From assembly GCA_002730795.1 (NCBI GenBank), contig PCAX01000070.1, forward strand, positions 1 to 7,171: a DNA stretch of 7,171 nucleotides. Direction: 5' to 3'. Origin of the DNA: Chloroflexota bacterium (GTDB lineage Bacteria > Chloroflexota > Dehalococcoidia > Lucifugimonadales > Lucifugimonadaceae). The notes below the pieces were generated by a model. It made no database searches and had not been told where the DNA came from. It saw only the letters and a program-made list of their open reading frames with translations. Positions 1 through 5,434 of the stretch are shown here, in pieces (positions within the stretch are counted from its first letter, which is position 1; each line of letters starts with the position of its first letter). A program made the translations under genes and the position numbers.

Positions 1-1
1 A

Positions 2-88
2 TCAAAGTTGTCTTTAAACTTGGAACGCTATGAGAATGAATACAGTGATGATAATACCTTGATGCTACGGTATAAATATTCTTTTTAA
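2..88 (+). CDS. 3' end of a possible outer-membrane beta-barrel protein (partial)
   Basis: Only the last 28 codons are present; the gene begins before the window. The visible residues contain two alternating polar/hydrophobic stretches separated by a turn rich in Asp, Asn and Ser (YSDDNT), and the chain ends in MLRYKYSF followed by TAA. A terminal Phe preceded by alternating aromatic or hydrophobic residues is the classic C-terminal beta-signal of Gram-negative outer-membrane barrels, recognised by the BAM complex. This frame was chosen because it stays open to base 88, whereas the other two forward frames stop by base 33. The identity is inferred from the tail alone; a phage structural protein ending in a beta-strand would look similar. 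The TATAAATA element at 71-78 lies inside its last codons. Confidence 0.5.
   Translation, partial: SKLSLNLERYENEYSDDNTLMLRYKYSF
71..78 (+). promoter_or_regulatory. T4-type late promoter element, upstream copy
   Basis: Exact TATAAATA, the T4 late-promoter consensus read by the gp55 sigma factor with no -35 element. It lies in the final codons of the preceding gene. A start site six bases downstream (near 84) would give a leader of about 29 bases for the gene at 113. In AT-rich DNA one such octamer could occur by chance, but a second exact copy lies 22 bases further on. Confidence 0.4.
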
Positions 89-99
89 TAGCCAACTAA

Positions 100-107
100 T
101 ATAAATA
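100..107 (+). promoter_or_regulatory. T4-type late promoter element, start-proximal copy
   Basis: A second exact TATAAATA, ending six bases before the A of the ATG at 113. With normal T4 late spacing (motif at about -13 to -6) transcription would begin on that A, giving a leaderless message. No Shine-Dalgarno sequence precedes the ATG, which fits. The motif sits inside a small dyad, AACTA (94-98) and TAGTT (106-110). Confidence 0.5.
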
Positions 108-112
108 GTTCT

Positions 113-319
113 ATGAAAAATATATTTACAGAACACCCAAGAAGTGTCGGTGAGAGCTATCTTATGCATATGTTTAATGCATCAAGATTTGCTTTCACCT
201 TTTTAGTATTATTTTTTATTGTATTTATTCATGCTATATTACCTTTCCTGTTCGTAAGAACAGCGAGTGACATTGTTTGTGAAATGAGCAAAGACATGGA
301 GTGTAGAAAGAAAGCATGA
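113..319 (+). CDS. DUF6356-like small membrane protein
   Basis: A 68-residue protein with a conserved-looking N-terminal motif, FTEHPRSVGESYLMHM (residues 5-20), one hydrophobic segment (about 26-49) and the pattern HAILPFLF followed by TAS (residues 40-52). This matches my recollection of DUF6356, a short family of unknown function found in alphaproteobacteria and marine phages and sometimes labelled capsule biosynthesis without good evidence. The N-terminal third is hydrophilic and probably cytoplasmic; the tail carries two cysteines (56 and 64) and is basic. No Shine-Dalgarno precedes the ATG; a late-type promoter element ends six bases upstream. It leads a run of small membrane-associated genes. 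The biochemical role is unknown. The gene is secure; the family call rests on motif memory. Confidence 0.8.
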   Translation: MKNIFTEHPRSVGESYLMHMFNASRFAFTFLVLFFIVFIHAILPFLFVRTASDIVCEMSKDMECRKKA

Positions 320-325
320 GTAATT

Positions 326-769
326 ATGGCAGAAAAACATGACACACACCAATTAAACGACCAAACTAGATTTGCAATGCCAGTGAGAAACTTAATCTCA
401 TTGGTTGTTGCTGTTGCCCTTGGAGTGTGGGCTTACTTTGGTATTATTGAACGACTGAATAAACTTGAAACTCAAGCGATTTTAGTTCAATCAGACCTAG
501 TAAAAAATACAGAATTTAGAATCAAATGGCCGAGAGGTGACTTAGGTTCTCTCCCTGCCGATTCAGAACAATTTATGCTAATAGAACATTTAGCTGGTGA
601 GTTTGAGAAGTTATCAGATGAAATAGATACAGGTAAAGCTCCGCATGACCAACAACAGGCTTTAACTTTACAATTCTATGAGAAACGTATTAGTTCTTTA
701 GAAGAAAGATTAGAAGCTATGAGAGATCAGCTTGCATCGCTCAAGGCCAACGGAGGAAATAAACAATGA
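326..769 (+). CDS. Membrane-anchored coiled-coil protein, unknown function
   Basis: A 147-residue protein. Residues 1-19 are hydrophilic, about 20-40 form one transmembrane helix (RNLISLVVAVALGVWAYFGI), and the remainder is soluble. The soluble part begins with a helical stretch (IERLNKLETQ), passes through a Pro/Gly-containing middle (RIKWPRGDLGSLPAD) and ends in a charged heptad-like helix at about 113-141 (KRISSLEERLEAMRDQLASL), probably a coiled coil. The tail probably faces the periplasm. The architecture resembles an inner-membrane spanin or a membrane-tethered scaffold, but I see nothing specific enough to assign a role. Its stop overlaps the next start (ATGA at 766-769), implying translational coupling. 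The start is preceded by only a weak GAG. Confidence 0.8.
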   Translation: MAEKHDTHQLNDQTRFAMPVRNLISLVVAVALGVWAYFGIIERLNKLETQAILVQSDLVKNTEFRIKWPRGDLGSLPADSEQFMLIEHLAGEFEKLSDEIDTGKAPHDQQQALTLQFYEKRISSLEERLEAMRDQLASLKANGGNKQ

Positions 770-1056
770 GTGTAACAATAGCAACATTAATGGTTTTGGT
801 ATTATATATTAATGATGTACCAAAAGAATGGATGGGACACCACGAAAACAGTGCCGGTCAATGGGTAGAAATGGGCATGGGTGGTTGTCTAAAAATGAAA
901 CGAAATCTAAAACGGAACGGTTGGAAAGATTCTTATACAGGTAGAACACGATTTGCTTGTGAGAAACATGAAGTAGAACTCGGACCAAATCACGAAGGAT
1001 TAATAGTTGTTAAGAAAATATTAACCTTTGAGAAGGAAAAGAAAGCAGACCACTAA
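766..1056 (+). CDS. Small secreted or membrane-anchored two-cysteine protein, unknown function
   Basis: A 96-residue protein starting with a short hydrophobic segment (SVTIATLMVLVLYI, residues 2-15) that may be an uncleaved anchor or a signal peptide. The rest is basic and polar with two cysteines, C41 in GGCLKMKR and C65 in FACEKHEV. These are suitably placed for a disulfide if the domain is periplasmic. There is no lipobox, so it is not an Rz1-type lipoprotein. A good ribosome-binding site, GGAGG at 752-756, lies nine bases before the ATG inside the upstream gene. The stop shares one base with the next start (TAATG). Similar short two-cysteine proteins occur in marine phages as conserved hypotheticals; I cannot assign a function. 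Confidence 0.75.
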   Translation: MSVTIATLMVLVLYINDVPKEWMGHHENSAGQWVEMGMGGCLKMKRNLKRNGWKDSYTGRTRFACEKHEVELGPNHEGLIVVKKILTFEKEKKADH

Positions 1057-1268
1057 TGGCTGATGGTAAAACAATTACAGTTAATACCGATGACAATAGT
1101 GTTACTGTACAACAAACAGCACCTGATACAGGATTAAGTGTAGGTGGTGTGAATTTAGATACAGATTTACCATGGTATGGTGATGCGTTTATAGTTTTAT
1201 TATTGGTAGCATTAATTTACGTTGGTAAAAAATCTATAGATAAGTGGTTTGATAAAAAGAAAGTATAA
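1056..1268 (+). CDS. Small protein with C-terminal membrane anchor, unknown function
   Basis: A 70-residue protein. The first 40 residues are hydrophilic and rich in Thr, Asp, Val and Gly, with no charge clusters (KTITVNTDDNSVTVQQ). They are followed by one hydrophobic helix (DAFIVLLLVALIYVG, about 43-57) and a strongly basic tail (KKSIDKWFDKKKV). The positive-inside rule predicts an N-out, C-in orientation with the N-terminal domain in the periplasm. Single-helix proteins of this size next to coiled-coil membrane proteins include some phage holins and lysis accessories, but that is only a possibility here. The start overlaps the preceding stop by one base, so it is probably translated by coupling. 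Confidence 0.75.
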   Translation: MADGKTITVNTDDNSVTVQQTAPDTGLSVGGVNLDTDLPWYGDAFIVLLLVALIYVGKKSIDKWFDKKKV

Positions 1269-1281
1269 ATTGAGAATATAT

Positions 1282-1461
1282 ATGTTTTATAAAGATATTA
1301 TGAAAGATGTTAAATGTCTATATGATTCTGGATTACAGAATTTTTTAGATTCTAAAAAATATCATAAAGCTAGACAAAAATATTTAGAATCTAAACAAGA
1401 TTTTTCTAAACCAAAATCAGACAAGAAATTAGATAAAATATTAGGAATAGAAGTTGACTAA
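1282..1461 (+). CDS. Small Lys-rich soluble protein, unknown function
   Basis: A 59-residue, lysine-rich, predicted all-helical protein (FYKDIMKDVKCLYDSGL onwards) with no membrane segment. I place the start at the ATG at 1282. The earlier in-frame ATG at 1249 lies inside the preceding gene and would add 11 basic residues unlike the rest; the 1282 start has TGAG about seven bases upstream and 13 bases of clear intergenic space. Base composition is extreme: the 60 bases at 1261-1320 contain only 10 G or C. Its last codons overlap the -35 element of the following promoter. I recognise no family. Open frame, spacing and strand support a real gene; function is unknown. Confidence 0.65.
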   Translation: MFYKDIMKDVKCLYDSGLQNFLDSKKYHKARQKYLESKQDFSKPKSDKKLDKILGIEVD

Positions 1462-1482
1462 ATAAAATTTTCATGTTATAAT
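1454..1482 (+). promoter_or_regulatory. Strong sigma70-type promoter with extended -10
   Basis: TTGACT at 1454-1459 (one mismatch to the -35 consensus), a 17-base spacer, and perfect TATAAT at 1477-1482 preceded by an extended -10 TG at 1474-1475. Transcription would begin at about 1489-1490, on the start codon of the primase gene. It would let host RNA polymerase transcribe the replication and nucleotide module independently of the late genes upstream. Confidence 0.75.
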
Positions 1483-1489
1483 AATGTAG

Positions 1490-2461
1490 ATGGTGCACAT
1501 TGATTTAAAATATATTATGCTATTGTCGCCGAGACTTGAGAAGTTTAAAAAGGTCCGGGACAATCTATTCAATTTTCGATGCCCGTATTGTGGTGATTCC
1601 CAGAAACATCGCAATAAAGCTCGTGGATATTTTTACAGAAAAAAGAATGATTTTTTCTATAAATGTCATAACTGTGGCGTTGGAACTAATTTAGCAAAAG
1701 TAATACAATACATTGATTCCGAATTATATCAGGATTATGTTCTCGAGCGTTATAAGTCAGATGCACCAAAAACAGAACCTCCAAAGTTTGAATTTGAAGT
1801 TCCAAAATTTAAAAAAATAGATCCTAAGCTAGAGAATTTAACTCCGATAAATAAACTTAACGGTAGTCATCCAGCAAGACAGTTTGTAGAGTCTAGACAA
1901 ATCCCAGAGGAGTTTTATAATGACCTATTTCTTTGTTCCAAATTTTTCAGTTGGGCAAAGTTATCCAGTAAACAAGACCACCCACGTTTGGTCATACCAT
2001 TTCGTGATGAATCCGGCGAAGTGTTTGCAGCTCAAGGTCGAGCCTTTGGTAAAGAAACTCCGAAATACCTTACAATAAAGTTTGATGACAAGCCAAAGAT
2101 TTTTGGCTTGGATCGGGTGGATTTGTCTCGGCGTTTTTATGTGGTTGAGGGTCCTATAGATTCTCTATTTGTTGATAATTGTATTGCTGTAGCCGGTGCA
2201 GATTTTGAGCATCTTCCTTTTTCCGGGGAAGGTATGACAATAGTAATGGACAATGAGCCAAGGTCAAGAGAGATTATAAAAAGAATGGAAAAATTAATTG
2301 ACAATCATCATGCACTAGTGATTTGGCCTGATACAGTAACACAGAAAGATATTAATGACATGGTACTTGCCGGTCATAAAGACGTACAAGAAATAATTAA
2401 CAATAACACATTCTCCGGGTTGACAGCGAAAGCTAAATTGTCAGCTTGGAAACGCATTTAG
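1490..2461 (+). CDS. 61: DNA primase, T4 gp61-like
   Basis: A 323-residue primase that makes RNA primers for lagging-strand synthesis, normally with the replicative helicase (T4 gp41). The N-terminus carries the zinc-binding domain, C31PYC34 and C59HNC62, framed by the family pattern FRCPYCGDSQ and KARGYFY. The C-terminal half is a Toprim-type catalytic domain: the acidic loop VVEGPIDS has E220, IVMDNEP has D254, and QKDINDM has D287 and D290. Length is close to T4 gp61 (342 residues). The ATG at 1490 is the first possible start because TAG occupies the three bases just before it. It has no Shine-Dalgarno and coincides with the predicted transcription start of the promoter at 1454-1482. Its stop overlaps the ribosome-binding site of the reductase gene. 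Confidence 0.9.
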   Translation: MVHIDLKYIMLLSPRLEKFKKVRDNLFNFRCPYCGDSQKHRNKARGYFYRKKNDFFYKCHNCGVGTNLAKVIQYIDSELYQDYVLERYKSDAPKTEPPKFEFEVPKFKKIDPKLENLTPINKLNGSHPARQFVESRQIPEEFYNDLFLCSKFFSWAKLSSKQDHPRLVIPFRDESGEVFAAQGRAFGKETPKYLTIKFDDKPKIFGLDRVDLSRRFYVVEGPIDSLFVDNCIAVAGADFEHLPFSGEGMTIVMDNEPRSREIIKRMEKLIDNHHALVIWPDTVTQKDINDMVLAGHKDVQEIINNNTFSGLTAKAKLSAWKRI

Positions 2462-2464
2462 GAG
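2460..2464 (+). promoter_or_regulatory. Ribosome-binding site fixing the reductase start
   Basis: AGGAG lies five bases before the ATG at 2470 and overlaps the primase stop codon. It supports 2470 over the in-frame ATG at 2446, which is inside the primase gene and has no such signal. Confidence 0.75.
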
Positions 2465-2469
2465 TTGCA

Positions 2470-4398
2470 ATGAGCTTACCGACAGAGTACCAGCAATATA
2501 TACATTTAAGCAGATATTCAAGATATAGATATGAAGATAATAGACGAGAAACGTGGGAAGAAACAGTAAATAGGTATTTTGATTTTTTTAAAGAACACTT
2601 GAAAGAACAGTGTGATTTTAATGCAACTCCTAAAATTATAGAACCTTTAAAACAGGCAGTGTTAGATTTAAAAGTAATGCCGTCAATGCGTTGTTTGATG
2701 ACGGCTGGTGAGGCACTCAGGAGAGAAAATGTTTCTGGGTATAACTGTAGTTATATTGTTATAGATAGCCTCCGTTCTTTTGATGAGTTGTTATATGTAT
2801 TGATGAATGGTACTGGTGTAGGGTTTAGTGTAGAGCGCCAGTATGTAAACCATTTACCTATTATTAATGAAGAATTTTATGATACTGATACTGTTGTTAT
2901 GGTATCAGATTCTAAACTTGGATGGGCAAAAGCTCTCCGAGAATTGGTATATCTTTTAGCCGCAGGCCAAGTGCCTAAATGGAACTTATCACGAATAAGA
3001 CCTGCAGGCTCACCGTTAAAGACATTTGGAGGTCGTGCATCTGGACCAGAACCTCTAGAAGATTTATTTCATTTTTGTGTAAACATATTTAGAAATGCTG
3101 CAGGTCGTAAAATTACCTCGTTAGAGGCACATGACATCTGCTGTAAGATTGCTGAAGTCGTTGTAGTGGGCGGAGTTAGAAGGTCTGCACTTATTAGTCT
3201 ATCTAATACTTCCGACGATAGGATGCGTTTAGCGAAGTCAGGAAGATGGTGGGAGTCGAATGTCCAGAGAGCTCTTGCAAACAACTCTGCTGCATATACA
3301 GAGAAGCCTGACATGGGCATCTTTATGGAAGAATGGAAGTCATTGTATGAGTCCAAATCAGGTGAACGTGGTATGTTTAATAGACAAGCCGTAAAGACAC
3401 AGGCTGCTAAGAATGGTAGACGAGATTCAGAATTTGAGTTTGGGACCAATCCATGTTCCGAGATAATTCTTCGGGATAGAGAATTTTGTAACCTTACGGA
3501 AATTGTTATTCGTGAAAATGATACTATAGAAACATTAAAAGAGAAAGTAAAAGTTGCAACAATCTTAGGGACCTGGCAGTCTACTCTTACAAACTTTCGT
3601 TATTTAAATCGAAAATGGACTGAGAATTGTGAAGAAGAAAGACTCCTTGGAGTTTCTATGACTGGTATTATGGACAATAAATTGACTAATGGAAAATCTA
3701 CTGGGTTACCAAAACTATTACAATCGTTAAAAGAAATTGCAGTAGACATAAATAAAGAGTGGGCAAAGAAATTAAATATCAATGTATCTGCGGCTATCAC
3801 TTGTGTTAAGCCATCTGGTACAGTATCACAGTTGACAGATACAGCATCTGGTATTCATGCACGGCACAATCCACATTATATTAGGACTGTTCGTGCAGAT
3901 AAGAAAGACCCACTTGCAAAGATGATGCATGAAGCAGGTTTTCCTGTAGAAGATGATGTTACCAAGCCAGATCATACATGGGTATTCTCATTTCCTATTA
4001 AGGGTCCAAAGAATGGTATATATAGGAGAGATATGTCTGCAATTGAACATCTTAAATTATGGAAAGTTTATCAAGATAATTGGTGTGAACATAAACCATC
4101 CATTACTGTAACAGTTAAAGAAAATGAATGGATGGAAGTAGGGGCATGGGTATATGAAAACTTTGATAAGATGTCAGGGGTATCATTTTTACCGTATGCA
4201 GACCATAGTTATAGACAGGCTCCTTATCAAGATTGTACAAGTGCAGAATATTCAGAATTAATAAAAAAGATGCCAAAGAATGTAGATTGGACAAAATTAT
4301 CAGAATATGAATCTGTAGATATGACCGCTGGTAGTCAAGAATTAGCTTGTAGTGCAGATGGTGGCTGTGAAGTAGTTGATTTGACATCGGTGGCATAA
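2470..4398 (+). CDS. nrdJ: Ribonucleoside-triphosphate reductase, adenosylcobalamin-dependent (class II)
   Basis: A 642-residue enzyme that reduces ribonucleoside triphosphates to deoxy forms using a cobalamin-generated thiyl radical, supplying dNTPs for phage replication. Counting from the ATG at 2470, all expected residues are visible: C93 in YNCSYIV and C340 in REFCNLTE (the redox pair), N327 and the C329-S-E331 radical and acid-base site in GTNPCSEI, the GERGMFNR stretch before it, and a C-terminal shuttle pair C627/C633 in LACSADGGCE. It is the monomeric RTPR subtype known from Lactobacillus leichmannii (739 residues) but about 100 residues shorter. It is oxygen-indifferent and needs vitamin B12. 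T4 itself uses a class I enzyme. I see no intein, intron or frame disruption. It is co-transcribed with the primase and is followed one base later by a zinc-ribbon gene. Confidence 0.96.
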   Translation: MSLPTEYQQYIHLSRYSRYRYEDNRRETWEETVNRYFDFFKEHLKEQCDFNATPKIIEPLKQAVLDLKVMPSMRCLMTAGEALRRENVSGYNCSYIVIDSLRSFDELLYVLMNGTGVGFSVERQYVNHLPIINEEFYDTDTVVMVSDSKLGWAKALRELVYLLAAGQVPKWNLSRIRPAGSPLKTFGGRASGPEPLEDLFHFCVNIFRNAAGRKITSLEAHDICCKIAEVVVVGGVRRSALISLSNTSDDRMRLAKSGRWWESNVQRALANNSAAYTEKPDMGIFMEEWKSLYESKSGERGMFNRQAVKTQAAKNGRRDSEFEFGTNPCSEIILRDREFCNLTEIVIRENDTIETLKEKVKVATILGTWQSTLTNFRYLNRKWTENCEEERLLGVSMTGIMDNKLTNGKSTGLPKLLQSLKEIAVDINKEWAKKLNINVSAAITCVKPSGTVSQLTDTASGIHARHNPHYIRTVRADKKDPLAKMMHEAGFPVEDDVTKPDHTWVFSFPIKGPKNGIYRRDMSAIEHLKLWKVYQDNWCEHKPSITVTVKENEWMEVGAWVYENFDKMSGVSFLPYADHSYRQAPYQDCTSAEYSELIKKMPKNVDWTKLSEYESVDMTAGSQELACSADGGCEVVDLTSVA

Positions 4399-4399
4399 A

Positions 4400-4570
4400 A
4401 TGGAAGATACAGGGCGCCATTTTGAATGTGAAGAATGTGGGGCAGAATATAATTTACAAACAGATATGGATATAGAGCCTGAATTTTGTCCATTTTGTGG
4501 TGAACCAGTAAATGAAATTGATTGGGAATATGATGATGAAAACGTCAAGCGCCAAAGCGAAGGGACGTAG
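4400..4570 (+). CDS. Small acidic zinc-ribbon protein
   Basis: A 56-residue reading frame with a clear zinc ribbon: C10-E-E-C13 and C30-P-F-C33, the second followed by Gly as in typical ribbons. The rest is very acidic (IDWEYDDEN). It begins one base after the nrdJ stop, with a weak GGTGG six bases before the ATG, and overlaps the nuclease gene by 35 bases. The four-cysteine spacing supports a real metal-binding protein. Its role is unknown; the position immediately behind nrdJ and before a nuclease suggests DNA metabolism, perhaps as a small adaptor for a neighbouring enzyme. That is inference from context only. Confidence 0.75.
   Translation: MEDTGRHFECEECGAEYNLQTDMDIEPEFCPFCGEPVNEIDWEYDDENVKRQSEGT
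4524..4527 (+). promoter_or_regulatory. Ribosome-binding site choosing among clustered ATGs
   Basis: GGGA lies eight bases before the ATG at 4536, five before 4533 and two before 4530. It favours the last of three tandem ATG codons as the nuclease start. Confidence 0.45.
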
Positions 4571-4880
4571 ATTACAACAGAAGTTTATGCAACTTCTCAT
4601 AGAGAAGCTTGACATTGATCCAGAAGATATAGAGTCTAGATCAATGGGAGCGGGTGGTGAAGATTTGATTATGTCAAAGGCTGCTCGTAATAAATTTCCT
4701 TATTCTGTTGAGTGTAAGAACCAAGAACGATTGAATATTTGGTCAGCTTGGGAACAGGCTAATGGCAACAAAGGTATATATGAACCGTTAGTAGTGATTA
4801 AAAAGAATGGTATAAGACCACTAGTAGTATTAGATGCAGAAAACTTTTTAGATATAATAAAGGACTTTTATGAACGATGA
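4536..4880 (+). CDS. PD-(D/E)XK nuclease, Holliday-junction-resolvase-like
   Basis: A 114-residue protein from the ATG at 4536. The N-terminus KTSSAKAKGRRLQQ matches a phage family of small putative endonucleases. The nuclease core is visible as SMGAGGED (acidic D43, with E42), the E59-C60-K61 triad of the E-X-K motif in PYSVECKN, and a following helix with E73-Q74. These fit a metal-dependent PD-(D/E)XK fold that could cleave branched or damaged DNA during recombination and packaging. The ATG at 4512 would add eight residues with no family support, whereas 4536 has GGGA at good spacing. It overlaps the zinc-ribbon gene by 35 bases and the ClpP-like gene by 11. Superfamily call is fairly firm; substrate is unknown. 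Confidence 0.75.
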   Translation: MKTSSAKAKGRRLQQKFMQLLIEKLDIDPEDIESRSMGAGGEDLIMSKAARNKFPYSVECKNQERLNIWSAWEQANGNKGIYEPLVVIKKNGIRPLVVLDAENFLDIIKDFYER

Positions 4881-5421
4881 TTTAGGACAGCCACAAGAGG
4901 CTGATATATACAAGTCAGGTATGTTTATTATGATGGACTCTATAGATATGTCCACTTGTAAAGATGCTATTGAATTTATATTAAAACAAAGTTGTGAAAG
5001 GAAAAAACAAAAACGATTACAATTTTTGATATGTAGTGAAGGTGGAGATATGAATGCTGCTTTTGCTTTAATAGATGTTATGAAAGCATCAAAGATACCT
5101 ATTCATACAGTAGGTTTGGGTATGGTAGCTTCAGCTGGACTAATGATATTCATGTCAGGTACTAATAGAATTTTAACACCTAATACATCTATCTTATCAC
5201 ATCAATGGTCTTGGGGAGCTTTTGGAAAAGAACATGAGTTGTTTGCCCAAATGAAAGAGTATGAATTAGTTTCAGAAAGAATGATATCACATTATAAAAA
5301 ATGTACTGGTCAAGAAGAATCTAAAATTAGAAGGTTTTTATTACCACCTGAAGATGTTTGGTTATCAGCAAAAGAAGCAAGAAAATTAGGAGTTTGTGAT
5401 TCAGTTAGAACGGTATACTAA
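4870..5421 (+). CDS. ClpP-like serine peptidase
   Basis: A 183-residue protein with the ClpP/crotonase-like fold signature. SEGG (56-59) corresponds to the SPGG oxyanion loop, GMVASAG (84-90) holds the nucleophile Ser88, and ILSHQ holds the catalytic His111. The tail PEDVWLSAKEARKLGVCD matches the ClpP C-terminal pattern ending in A-x-E-A-x-x-x-G-x-x-D. The usual catalytic Asp lies four residues before the Asp of that pattern and appears to be replaced by a Leu here, while D162 is retained, so the third triad member is uncertain. No Clp ATPase gene is in the window, so it may act alone, with a host ClpX or ClpA, or in capsid protein processing. AAGGA five bases before the ATG is a good ribosome site. 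The gene overlaps the nuclease by 11 bases. Confidence 0.85.
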   Translation: MNDDLGQPQEADIYKSGMFIMMDSIDMSTCKDAIEFILKQSCERKKQKRLQFLICSEGGDMNAAFALIDVMKASKIPIHTVGLGMVASAGLMIFMSGTNRILTPNTSILSHQWSWGAFGKEHELFAQMKEYELVSERMISHYKKCTGQEESKIRRFLLPPEDVWLSAKEARKLGVCDSVRTVY

Positions 5422-5434
5422 TAAATATTAGTAT
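5415..5434 (+). repeat. Perfect 9-bp inverted repeat across a stop-start junction
   Basis: ATACTAATA at 5415-5423 and its exact reverse complement TATTAGTAT at 5426-5434 are separated by two bases. The dyad covers the ClpP-like stop codon and the first two bases of the next ATG (5433). As DNA it could bind a dimeric regulator; as RNA an 8-bp stem with a 4-base loop would bury the start codon in transcripts reading through from upstream. It has no following T-run, so it is not a standard terminator. Confidence 0.7.
5420..5427 (+). promoter_or_regulatory. Late-promoter-like element (AATAAATA)
   Basis: AATAAATA differs by one base from T4 TATAAATA and fits the relaxed NATAAATA form described for T4-like cyanophages. 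It ends six bases before the ATG at 5433, exactly the spacing of the element at 100-107, so transcription would start on the A of that ATG. Relaxed matches also occur inside genes (1846-1853 and 3747-3754), so the support is the position and the surrounding dyad, not the motif alone. Confidence 0.4.

Noticed and set aside
1249..1281. Upstream ATG giving the small Lys-rich protein eleven more residues
   Set aside because: It lies inside the preceding gene; 1282 has better spacing and clear intergenic sequence.
2446..2469. Upstream ATG giving the reductase eight more residues
   Set aside because: It lies inside the primase gene without a ribosome site, whereas AGGAG is ideally placed for 2470.
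1846..3754. NATAAATA matches inside the primase (1846-1853) and reductase (3747-3754) genes
   Set aside because: They are mid-gene with no start nearby, and are expected by chance at this AT content.
3069..3800. Minus-strand open frames opposite the reductase gene
   Set aside because: They lie fully opposite strongly conserved nrdJ codons, have no family features or ribosome sites, and every other gene is on the plus strand.
4512..4535. Earlier ATGs for the nuclease (4512, 4530, 4533)
   Set aside because: The family-like N-terminus begins at the last ATG and the GGGA spacing fits it best, although 4533 cannot be excluded.
4115..4548. Minus-strand open frames opposite the end of nrdJ and the zinc-ribbon gene
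   Set aside because: Composition is low-complexity (Ser, His, Leu, Ile) as expected for antisense shadows, and they conflict with supported genes.
5415..5434. Rho-independent terminator at the dyad
   Set aside because: The stem is AT-rich, has almost no loop and no T-run follows; the downstream gene starts within it.
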